Below are positions 1 to 7,094 of a DNA stretch of 12,520 nucleotides, piece after piece (the first letter of the stretch is position 1; each line of letters starts with the position of its first letter). Position numbers and translations under genes: made by a program. A model generated the notes under the pieces. That model was not told the DNA's origin, did not search any database, and saw only the letters and a program-made list of their open reading frames with translations. This DNA comes from Treponema sp. UBA3662 (GTDB taxonomy: Bacteria > Spirochaetota > Spirochaetia > Treponematales > Treponemataceae): NCBI GenBank assembly GCA_002373205.1, contig DFJV01000148.1:308-12827 (forward strand), in the 5' to 3' direction.

Positions 1-390
1 GGTCCCTGCCATATTTGAGCATCCCCAGAAACAACCTCTGAAACTCCACATATCATCACCAGGTATTTGTGGTGCAGATGTCATGGCAGAGCAGTTTTTG
101 AAACAATATGACATTACCTGTATAGAATTAGGGAGGGTTGGAGGATTTTTTAAGCTTGTACAATCTTGGAAGCAATATGCCATGTTTTTAACCCCAGATG
201 GTATGACAGGTGGTTCTTCGAGACTTGTACATCCTTCAAAACAGTTACTAAGGTATTGAATTTGTGCCGGTATTTCAGGGGCGACTTTTAGATTTATACA
301 TCCAGAGAAAAACGAACTCATTGATGTATTAGTATCAGAACTAGAGGGGGAAAGTTTTGGAGGAATTACCAATGAAGTACAATCGGTGAA
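1..390 (-). repeat. Tandem 23-residue leucine-rich repeats in the lipoprotein
   Basis: Repeat units start at the Phe codons ending at 390, 309, 240, 171, 102 and 30. Unit lengths are 27, 23, 23, 23 and 24 residues, and the last is cut by the window edge. The shared pattern is F-x-(G/D/N)-C-(T/I/S)-x-(L/M)-x-x-(P/A)-P-x-(I/L)-P-x-x-(V/I)-x-x-(M/L)-x-x-C. This resembles the BspA/TpLRR (LRR_5) class known from treponemes and other mucosal bacteria. Confidence 0.8.
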
Positions 391-3070
391 ACTAGCAAAC
401 ACTGTTTCTGTAATTATTGTTTCCGATAGGTCAACATATTTTCCAGAATTATTCTTGAGGGCTGTTTTTATATCTGCTGCTTTGATTGCAGTGTCTAGAC
501 CAGTGATTTTTACTTTGTACGGTTTGCTCACGGTGGTTGCTGGTTGGTTGGAAAGCCATGTGCTCAGGTTGTTTATGGAAACCTCGTGGGCAGCGACTAC
601 GGTAATGGTTGGCAGCTTGTACTGTATCGTTGTGCCGTTTTTCGTAAGCTTTAGCGTAAAGGTTTCTGTTCCTGTAGCAAGTCCTTCAAAGAACAACTTT
701 GTATTTGGAGAGCCAAAAGAACAGTCTACTTTTGTGCTGCTAGAAGGTGTTTTCCCTGCTGTGAATGAACAGTCAGGGTCAAAAGAGTAAGAGCATTCGT
801 ATTCTTCACCAACTGCTATCTCTGTTGGAAGGCCGGTAAGTGTGATTTCGGATATACTTATCGTCTTGGAGATTTCACATTTGTCCGATGAGCTTCCAGT
901 GCGATTTGCAGTTAGTGTGATTGTTACATTACCTTTCGCTGTAGCTGATATTTTACCGCTGTACGAATTGATTGTGGCAGCCCCAGTTACATTGGTGCGG
1001 CTCCATGTATAGGTAACACCACTTGGCTTTGTGCTTGCAGTAAGGGCTCTCTCTTCTTCTCCTGCAATGAATGTGGTTAGACCTGTAACGTCTATTACGT
1101 TTACCTTCTTTGTTGCCTTTGTTACTTTTTGGTTGGCACCGCTTCCTATTGTTGCGGTAACTGTGATTGTGGCCTCTCCTTCACCTACTGCTGTAACTTT
1201 TTTGGTAGAACTATCTGCTGTGGCAACAGTTCCAGCAGAAGAGCTTAGGCTGTATGTTACAGTCTCGCTTCCGCTGTAAGTTGAAGTTCCAGATTTTAGC
1301 GATGGCGTAAGAGTAAGGCTTGAGTCGCTGCCTGTCTTGGAGAGCATAGATTTTCCTGCTATGGAGACTCCGTATATTGTTAGATTTATTGTCCTTGGCG
1401 AAGAAATTGACTTTGAGCCTATGGTTACGCTTACAGAGATTTTTGTTGTTCCCGCTTTCAGAGGCTTTACCTCGCGTTGGTTTGCTATACTTGTTATGCT
1501 AGGAGTTGCAGCAACGCTTGTAGCGCTGGAAGTCCAGTTTTGAGAGGTTGAAATGCCAATTGGTTCAGTGCTTGGTTTGTCTATCTGCAAGTTAAGCAGC
1601 ATTGCGTTGTCATTTGTGCTGTCTCCTGCAAATCCAATGCTGTCTCCGGTAATGTTTCCAACCTTGTACACGTAAATATTTTTCTGGTTGCTTGTGACAG
1701 TCTTTCCGCCGTAGCTTGCTTCTGCTGTGATTGTGGCGTTTCCGTTGCTAACGGCATGTACTTTGCCGCTTGAATCTACGGTGGCAACGGAGTTGTCGCT
1801 TGAACGCCATGTGTATGTTGGGGTTGCAGGGAAGCCGGCCGGAGTTGGAGAGACAGTTGTATCGGCTTCGTCAACAATCATAATTTCGTCGTCTGAAGGA
1901 ATTGTTAAGCCAAGTACGCGGATTGTCTTGGTGGCTGTAACTTCCCTTCCGCCTGCGAGGGTTATTGTTGCTTTTAATGTTGCCAAGCCAGCTTTAGTTG
2001 CCGTAAACGTAGCGTTGTTCCCTGCTGCTGGCGTAAGTTCTCCTTCGGCTGTTGAAGAAGAGGTGACCATGCTCCAGTTGCAAGAATCTATAGTGCCAAT
2101 GTCAACGATTGGGGTGAGCGTAGTTTGTTTACTGCCATCTTCGCATGTAAGCACATCATTTTCAGCAGTTATGGTAGGGATTACTTGGGTTACAATGGAA
2201 TCTGCGTTTACTGTTTTTGACTTAAAGCCGTCATCGTCTTCCAAGTAAATGTTCCATCGGATGAATTCCCCAGGCTGTGCAGTACGGCCAGTGTCGTAAT
2301 ATAAGGCTGTGCAACCTGCAGAACTTCCGGAAAATGCTGATGCCCCGGATTCGGCAATTACATCAAGACTGGACGGAGCTGTTGTAGAAATGTTTTTGCT
2401 TGGTATTGGGGTAATAGAACCGTCCGTACCTATTGTTGCAACGGCTTCTCCGTTTATGCAGACGGTATGCGTATCAAGGTTGTGGGGTGCGCTGCCAAGT
2501 TCCGTTGTGGGAACATAAAAACAAACAATATAGTGGCTGCCATCAGTCTGTACGCTTTGACCTTTTACTCCCGGCGGTGGACTGTTGCACTTTAAGCTAA
2601 AGGAATAGGGGTCAAATTCCCTAAGCGTTTCTGATTCCGTTAGGTAGATTGTGCCTCCTATTTGCTGGCCTCCTTCGTGGTCTTGCAGATAGGATTGCGA
2701 GTAGGTAACGCGTATTATGGTCTTGTCCTGCATATCTTGCACAATTTGAATACCAGGATAAGTGTCTGGTTCGCTAAAGGAGGTTTCCAGGGTGTATAGG
2801 CGAGGGTTGCGCAGATAGAAGGTTATTGTTTTGTTGCCGTCGCTGGGGATGCATGTTGCTCCAGAGTTGTCTTTGTTGGACTGGCAGGTTATGTCTATTT
2901 TTTCTATGGCGGCGGTGTTGGTGTACTTGTCAAAGTAGTCGCGTACTGGTTCTTCCCATGAGGATGATGGGCTGTCGCAGGCAGAAAACAGAGTAAGGAC
3001 GGTTGCGGCAAGTATGGAGCTTAAAAATACCCCCCCCCCATCTATATATCTGTATAGCAGTGTTTTTCAT
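1..3070 (-). CDS. Phase-variable surface lipoprotein with Ig-like domains and BspA/TpLRR-type leucine-rich repeats; OFF by one base; 3' end beyond window
   Basis: The frame is open without a stop from 3030 to the left edge (about 1,010 codons). The only sensible start is the ATG at 3070, with GGAGGT seven bases upstream, and it is one base out of frame because of a G10 run at 3039-3030. As written, translation from this ATG stops at 2932-2930 after 46 codons. With nine or twelve Gs it would enter the long frame and give a classic lipoprotein leader: K2 and R10, a hydrophobic core, then LFSAC with Cys at about residue 31. No ATG, GTG or TTG lies in the long frame before the hydrophobic core, and a TGA sits in that frame at 3069-3067. 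Residues about 320-720 contain roughly five Ig-like (Big_2-like) segments with the SSxxxVATVDSSGKVxAVxxGxATITA pattern. From about residue 894 onward come 23-residue leucine-rich repeats (F-x-x-C-T-S-L-x-x-P-P-x-I-P). The likely site is the cell surface; an adhesin-like role is inferred. A homopolymer sequencing error is the alternative to true phase variation. Confidence 0.85.
3030..3039 (-). repeat. Poly-G(10) tract in signal-peptide codons (candidate contingency locus)
   Basis: Ten consecutive C on the plus strand read as G10 on the coding strand, codons 11-14 from the ATG at 3070. Tracts of this length slip during replication. A change to nine or twelve Gs restores the frame to the lipoprotein, while ten Gs gives a 46-codon peptide. 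Variable poly-G tracts are known in Treponema pallidum and control surface protein expression there. Confidence 0.85.
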
Positions 3071-3077
3071 GGCAAGT

Positions 3078-3083
3078 ACCTCC
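3078..3083 (-). promoter_or_regulatory. Ribosome binding site for the lipoprotein gene
   Basis: GGAGGT on the minus strand lies seven bases before the ATG at 3070. It fixes that ATG as the initiation point even though it is out of frame with the long reading frame, which supports the slippage interpretation. Confidence 0.8.
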
Positions 3084-3109
3084 ACGCAAAAATTTATCGG
3101 CTACCCCTA

Positions 3110-3138
3110 ATTATCGTGCATTTTATGCTGATTTTCAA
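3110..3138 (-). promoter_or_regulatory. Sigma-70-type promoter for the lipoprotein gene
   Basis: On the minus strand, TTGAAA (3138-3133) is followed after exactly 17 bases by GATAAT (3115-3110). Each hexamer differs from consensus at one position. Transcription would start near 3103, giving a leader of about 33 bases that contains the GGAGGT site. The promoter lies between the ATPase stop codon and the lipoprotein start, so the lipoprotein can be transcribed independently. Confidence 0.65.
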
Positions 3139-3145
3139 GGTTGGA

Positions 3146-4432
3146 TTAAAGATTTGTTATTTTTTTATCCAAAAGCCATGCATAGGCCGGAACAATGTTT
3201 ATTTGCTTGTTTGCTTTGGTCAGAACTTTCTCTTCTGAATTTGATATAAGTAAAAGGTTGTTGCAGGCGGTTTTTGAAGAAGCCAAAATAAGACCGTTTA
3301 TTTCTCGTTTTAAGGTCTTTGGATTGGAAATATCATAACTTACTTGAATAATTTGCAATACAGAATTTCCTTTGCAGACTACAAAATCAGCTTCGCCTGC
3401 TGTTTCGCTATAATAGTAGATATCATATTCAAGTGGTTTGCAACGGCGGAGTAACTCTATGTAGACGATGGTTTCCAGCCGCCAGCCAAGATTTTTTCCT
3501 GCAAATGCGTTTTCTCGATTGTTCATTAATGCAACGTCAACGGCATAGGCTTTTTCGTCGCGGATTCGGATTTTGCTTTTTGCAGAATATTTGTGAAGTC
3601 CGCATATCAAATATGCGTTTTTGGCATAGTTTACATAGTTTTCTACAGTATGGTCAGAATGCAGGGCAAAAAAATTCTGCAAGTCGGAATAGTTTAGTTT
3701 GGAAGGAGCATTGTTTAAAATGTGATTTACAAGATTTTCAAATGCAGTCTTATACTTTATTGAATATCTTTGTTCTATGTCTTTTTTGAGAATGCTATCA
3801 AGAAGGGTGTTTATATAGGTTTGCTTTCGCTTTTCGTTTAAAGCTTCGGGAAAGCCACCGTCTTGCAAATACGAATCGAAAGTTGCGCGTAAAAGGCCTT
3901 TTTCTTTTGTAGTTCCATGTGATGTGCTAAGATTTTTATATTCGCAGTATTCAGAAAAAGAAAAGGGGTAAAGTTCGGTTTTCATGTGCCGCCCTGTAAG
4001 ATGTGTTGCAAGTTCTCCGCTTAGGAGTTTTGCATTGGAGCCTGTAACAAGAATGTGCATACCAGTTCTTAAGAGCCTGTTTACAAATAAATACCATTCT
4101 TCGATGTTTTGAATTTCATCAATAAAGAGGTGGTTGAAATCTCCGTATATTTTATAAAGGCTTTCTAGGATATAATTTAAGTCTTCTCCTTGTGCCTTGT
4201 AAAAACGCTCGTCATCAAAGTTTATATAAGCAAAGTTGATGCCGGATTTTTTTATGACGTTAAAGCACATGGTTGTTTTGCCACTGCGCCGGATTCCTAT
4301 TACGACTTGTGCAAGGTTGCTGTCTAAATTGACAAGTTCCTCTTCTGGGCGGAAGCAATACTCTTGTTTTAGTTTTGAGTAGAATTCTTCTTTTTGTTCC
4401 AACAAGGCGGTTTCTATTGTACTTATATCCAT
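3146..4432 (-). CDS. AAA_14/DUF4143-family ATP-binding protein
   Basis: This 428-residue protein has the layout of the AAA_14 + DUF4143 family. The Walker A motif is GIRRSGKT at residues 46-53, the Walker B is HLFIDEIQN at 101-109, a sensor-like VTGSNAKLL is at 129-137, and TGRHMK follows at 146-151. The conserved YLQDGGFPE is at 188-196. The C-terminal part carries a PD-(D/E)XK-like pattern: E320 in RLE, EADFVV at 348-352, and IIQVSYD at 361-367, where a lysine would stand in an active nuclease. Length is normal for the family. The cellular role of these proteins is not well established, and they are often accessory and multicopy in a genome. No Shine-Dalgarno precedes the ATG, but no other Met occurs before M55, so 4432 is kept as the start. 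Three phased 15-bp repeats end eight bases upstream. The lipoprotein gene lies 75 bp downstream with its own promoter, so shared function is not implied. Confidence 0.9.
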   Translation of the reverse strand: MDISTIETALLEQKEEFYSKLKQEYCFRPEEELVNLDSNLAQVVIGIRRSGKTTMCFNVIKKSGINFAYINFDDERFYKAQGEDLNYILESLYKIYGDFNHLFIDEIQNIEEWYLFVNRLLRTGMHILVTGSNAKLLSGELATHLTGRHMKTELYPFSFSEYCEYKNLSTSHGTTKEKGLLRATFDSYLQDGGFPEALNEKRKQTYINTLLDSILKKDIEQRYSIKYKTAFENLVNHILNNAPSKLNYSDLQNFFALHSDHTVENYVNYAKNAYLICGLHKYSAKSKIRIRDEKAYAVDVALMNNRENAFAGKNLGWRLETIVYIELLRRCKPLEYDIYYYSETAGEADFVVCKGNSVLQIIQVSYDISNPKTLKREINGLILASSKTACNNLLLISNSEEKVLTKANKQINIVPAYAWLLDKKITNL

Positions 4433-4440
4433 AGATTTAA

Positions 4441-4519
4441 ACTGCGCTATTTTTGAAAAAATGTCAATCTGGACTGCGCTATTTTTGGAATTTTTGTGGG
4501 GTGAACTGCGCTATTTTTG
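4441..4519. repeat. Three identical 15-bp direct repeats with a 32-bp period, upstream of the ATPase gene
   Basis: ACTGCGCTATTTTTG occurs at 4441-4455, 4473-4487 and 4505-4519. The copies are identical and the starts are exactly 32 bases apart, about three helical turns, with 17-bp spacers. The array sits directly in front of the ATPase start codon at 4432 (minus strand). A minus-strand TTGACA (4467-4462) lies in the first spacer. The same-face spacing suggests binding sites for a protein, perhaps an operator; this is inference. Confidence 0.8.
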
Positions 4520-4550
4520 AATTTTTGCTGACAAATGCTTTTTTGGGTGT

Positions 4551-4575
4551 GTTCCCTTCGACAGGCTCAGGGAAC
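4551..4575. repeat. REP-like hairpin, family A
   Basis: GTTCCCT (4551-4557) and AGGGAAC (4569-4575) form a perfect 7-bp stem around an 11-base loop. An identical 25-base copy occurs at 5028-5052, and a long-loop version at 4627-4673. Confidence 0.75.
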
Positions 4576-4589
4576 GGGGCTTTTTTGAG

Positions 4590-4614
4590 ATTCTGAGTCA
4601 AGCTCAGAATGACA
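4590..4614 (+). repeat. REP-like hairpin, family B, with TCAAG loop
   Basis: ATTCTGAG (4590-4597), loop TCAAG, CTCAGAAT (4603-4610) form a perfect 8-bp stem followed by GACA. It is one of four family B hairpins in the window that share loop and tail but differ in stem sequence. Confidence 0.75.
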
Positions 4615-4626
4615 CGTTTTTGGTAT

Positions 4627-4673
4627 GTTCCCTTCGACAAGCCGCTGGACGCTACGCTGCGAGTGCAGGGAAC
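4627..4673. repeat. REP-like hairpin, family A, long-loop variant
   Basis: GTTCCCT (4627-4633) pairs with AGGGAAC (4667-4673) around a 33-base loop that holds a GC-rich segment with CGCTACGCTGCGAG. The arms are the same as in the copies at 4551 and 5028, so the element appears to carry an insert. Confidence 0.65.
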
Positions 4674-4679
4674 GGGTTT

Positions 4680-4840
4680 TTTGTTGGCAAGACATAAAGA
4701 AAGCTACGCCGCCGTGGAGCCCCTTTAGTCCCGCGGAGCGGGATGAGGGTTACCGAAGGGCGGAAGGGCGGTGACGCAGGGGCATGGGCGGTCGGATTAG
4801 CCAAGGAATAAGATGGTAGAGCGTAAAAAAGTATCGTCCG
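4680..4840. other. GC-rich non-coding spacer without a recognisable gene
   Basis: This stretch is richer in G and C than its surroundings. It contains a perfect small hairpin, TCCCGC (4729-4734), loop GGA, GCGGGA (4738-4743), followed by repeated GAAGGGCGG-like runs. No ribosome binding site, tRNA fold or protein family was recognised. Together with the flanking hairpins it looks like a cluster of dispersed repeat elements. Confidence 0.5.
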
Positions 4841-4844
4841 GAAG

Positions 4845-4871
4845 ATTCCCGGGTCAAGCCCGAGAATGACA
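4845..4871 (+). repeat. REP-like hairpin, family B, with TCAAG loop
   Basis: ATTCCCGGG (4845-4853), loop TCAAG, CCCGAGAAT (4859-4867) form a 9-bp stem with one mismatch, followed by GACA. The tail CGAGAATGACATTTA (4861-4875) is repeated directly at 4886-4900, perhaps a broken second copy. Confidence 0.75.
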
Positions 4872-4945
4872 TTTATTGTTAACTCCGAGAATGACATTTA
4901 TTTGCAGAACTCAAAATTGAACTTACTATTTATATAGAAGAGAAT

Positions 4946-5012
4946 GGTTCGACAGGCCGCTGGAAACTTCGTTGCGAAGCACCAACCGTGGTTCGACTTC
5001 GCTCAGGGAACG
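4946..5012. repeat. Degenerate family A element with internal hairpin
   Basis: GGTTCGACAGGC at 4946-4957 and CGCTCAGGGAACG at 5000-5012 match the arms of the family A hairpins. The interior contains CTTCG (4967-4971), loop TTG, CGAAG (4975-4979), a perfect 5-bp stem. The outer arms no longer pair well. Confidence 0.45.
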
Positions 5013-5027
5013 TTTTTTTTGGGGTAT

Positions 5028-5052
5028 GTTCCCTTCGACAGGCTCAGGGAAC
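5028..5052. repeat. REP-like hairpin, family A
   Basis: GTTCCCT (5028-5034) and AGGGAAC (5046-5052) frame the same 11-base loop as the copy at 4551-4575; the two are identical over 25 bases. It lies about 40 bases upstream of the alaS promoter. Confidence 0.75.
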
Positions 5053-5091
5053 GCATTCGACAGAGGCACCAACCGATGGATTTGCGTTATC

Positions 5092-5120
5092 TTGACTAAA
5101 AACCTTGAATCTTTTACTAT
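5092..5120 (+). promoter_or_regulatory. Sigma-70-type promoter for alaS, almost abutting the start codon
   Basis: TTGACT (5092-5097) and TACTAT (5115-5120) are separated by exactly 17 bases. The expected transcription start is about 5126-5128, only one to three bases before the ATG at 5129. No Shine-Dalgarno precedes that ATG, so the message may be leaderless. Confidence 0.6.
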
Positions 5121-5128
5121 AAAACATT

Positions 5129-6970
5129 ATGAAAGTCAACGAGTTGCGTTCTAAGTACATTGAATTTTTCAAGTCAAAGAATCATGTGGAAATTAGCGGA
5201 AAGAGCCTTTTGCCAAACAATGACCCGACGGTTTTGTTTACTACTGCGGGTATGCAGCCGCTTGTTCCCTATCTTTTGGGCGAAAAGCATCCGTCCGGCG
5301 ACCGTCTTACGGATTACCAGAAGTGTGTGCGCACCGGAGACATTGATTCCGTAGGAGATGCAAGCCATCTTACCTTTTTTGAGATGCTGGGTAACTGGAG
5401 CCTTGGTGCTTATTTTAAGCAGGAGTCCATTGCCTATTCATTTGAATTTTTAACTTCTCCAAAATATCTTGGAATTCCAAAGGAAAAGCTGAACGTTACC
5501 GTTTTTGCTGGCGAAAAGACTGCTGACGGTACGGAGATTCCCCGCGATGAAGAGGCAGCTGCACGTTGGGAAGAGATGGGCATTGCAAAAGACCACATTT
5601 TCTTCCTTCCTCGCGAGGATAACTGGTGGGGTCCAGCTGGTCAGACAGGCCCGTGTGGTCCGGATACAGAAATTTTCTATGACAACGGCCAGCCAAAGTG
5701 TGGGCCAGACTGCCGCCCCGGCTGCCATTGCGGTAAGTATCTTGAAATTTGGAACAACGTATTCATGGGCTACAACAAGGATGCCCAGGGTCACTATAAC
5801 GAGATGGAGCGCAAGTGCGTAGACACTGGAATGGGTGTTGAGCGTACGGTTTCCGTTTTGAACGGCCAGAAGTCTGTTTACGAGACGGACGTTTTCCAGC
5901 CAATTATAAAGTCTATAGAAGAGCTTAGTGGCAAGAAGTACGGCGAGAACGAAGCAGACGATACTGCTATCCGCATTATTGCAGACCATGTGCGCACCGC
6001 AACCTTTATTCTTGGAGACCCCCAGGGTGTTACTCCGGCAAGAACCGGAGCGGGCTACATTCTCCGCAGAATCATCCGCCGCGCTGTACGTTACGGTCGC
6101 AAGCTTGGGATTGAAGGTTCCTTCCTTGCAAAACCGGCAGGTATTATAATAGAAGAATACAAAGAAGCTTACCCTGAATTGCCTGAACACGAGGCTTTTG
6201 TTAAGGAACAGCTTACTTTGGAAGAAGAGAAGTTTGGCAAGACCCTTAAGTCTGGAGAGAATGAATTCCAGAAGCTTTTGCCCAACCTTCAGAAGAATCC
6301 CAAGAAGATTATTCCTGGCCGCGTGGCATTCCGCCTTTACGACACCTTTGGCTTCCCAATAGAGATTACTGAGGAAATGGCCAAGGAAAACGGCATGTCC
6401 GTAGACATTGAAGGCTTTAAGGCAGAGGAAAAGAAGCACCAGGAAGAGTCACGCTCTCTTAGCGCTGGTACCTTTAAGGGCGGTCTTGTTGACCACAGCG
6501 AGATTACCACAAAGTACCACACTGCAACCCACCTCTTGCAGCAGGCTCTTGTTAACGTTCTTGGCGATGAGGTTGCCCAGAAGGGTTCAAACATTACGGC
6601 TGAGCGTATGCGCTTTGACTTTAGCTTCCACCGCGCAATGACTAAGGAAGAGATTGCCCAGGTAGAGGCTATTGTTAACGAGCAGATTCAGAAGGATTTG
6701 CCTGTTTCCATGGAGGTTATGCCTCTTGAGCAGGCCAGGTCTGAAGGTGCACGCGCTTTGTTTGGCGAAAAGTACGAAAGCCAGGTTAAGGTTTACACAA
6801 TCGGTCCAAAGGAAGGCTGGTTCAGCAAGGAAGTTTGCGGTGGGCCCCACGTTCAGCATACGGCACAGATTGGCAAGTTCAAGATTGTTAAGGAACAGTC
6901 TTCTTCTGCCGGTGTGCGCAGAATCCGTGCAACTATAGAAGGCGGTCTTCCGCTGGAAAAACAGGCATAA
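5129..6970 (+). CDS. alaS: Alanyl-tRNA synthetase, short spirochaetal form
   Basis: The enzyme charges tRNA-Ala with alanine in the cytoplasm and hydrolyses mischarged Ser/Gly-tRNA-Ala. The class II catalytic domain is at the N-terminus: FTTAGMQPLVPYL at about 37-49, and RTGDIDSVGDASHLTFFEML (68-87) then GNW, a motif typical of AlaRS. A four-cysteine cluster, C191, C195, C199 and C201, precedes KYLEIWNNVFM and could bind metal. The tRNA-recognition segment has IIADHVRTATF and YILRRIIRRAVRYGRK. The editing domain is present with its zinc-ligand motifs: HTATH at 464-468 and CGGPH at 570-574. At 613 residues it lacks the coiled-coil/C-Ala region of the roughly 875-residue E. coli enzyme. Short AlaRS proteins of about 600 residues are known in spirochaetes, so this is not a broken gene. 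The start at 5129 fits the family N-terminus; no Shine-Dalgarno is visible. Confidence 0.97.
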   Translation: MKVNELRSKYIEFFKSKNHVEISGKSLLPNNDPTVLFTTAGMQPLVPYLLGEKHPSGDRLTDYQKCVRTGDIDSVGDASHLTFFEMLGNWSLGAYFKQESIAYSFEFLTSPKYLGIPKEKLNVTVFAGEKTADGTEIPRDEEAAARWEEMGIAKDHIFFLPREDNWWGPAGQTGPCGPDTEIFYDNGQPKCGPDCRPGCHCGKYLEIWNNVFMGYNKDAQGHYNEMERKCVDTGMGVERTVSVLNGQKSVYETDVFQPIIKSIEELSGKKYGENEADDTAIRIIADHVRTATFILGDPQGVTPARTGAGYILRRIIRRAVRYGRKLGIEGSFLAKPAGIIIEEYKEAYPELPEHEAFVKEQLTLEEEKFGKTLKSGENEFQKLLPNLQKNPKKIIPGRVAFRLYDTFGFPIEITEEMAKENGMSVDIEGFKAEEKKHQEESRSLSAGTFKGGLVDHSEITTKYHTATHLLQQALVNVLGDEVAQKGSNITAERMRFDFSFHRAMTKEEIAQVEAIVNEQIQKDLPVSMEVMPLEQARSEGARALFGEKYESQVKVYTIGPKEGWFSKEVCGGPHVQHTAQIGKFKIVKEQSSSAGVRRIRATIEGGLPLEKQA

Positions 6971-7094
6971 GAACTGCAAATAAGCTACTTGGCTTGTAAC
7001 GAATTTTATTATTGATTTGTTATATTTTTAGAAAGGGGTTAGGCCTCTGCACCGGTATTTCGGTTGATTTTTATAAATTGAAGAGGAAAGTTAT

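Noticed and set aside
386..2518. Several plus-strand reading frames of 60-170 codons
   Set aside because: They lie opposite the continuous minus-strand lipoprotein frame, have low-complexity Val/Ser-rich translations that mirror its Ig-like domains, and lack ribosome binding sites.
4441..4519. Possible CRISPR array
   Set aside because: The 15-bp repeats and 17-bp spacers are too short, there are only three units, the spacers resemble each other, and no cas gene is nearby.
4652..4897. An 81-codon minus-strand frame containing VILGLDPGI
   Set aside because: The GLDPGI peptide comes from translating a REP-like hairpin, a common source of false gene calls; the frame sits wholly in repeat elements.
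5450..6439. A 329-codon minus-strand frame inside alaS
   Set aside because: It is the antisense shadow of a strongly conserved gene, with no family similarity or ribosome binding site.
5129..6970. alaS as a truncated pseudogene
   Set aside because: The missing C-terminal region is absent in spirochaetal AlaRS generally, and the catalytic and editing motifs are intact.
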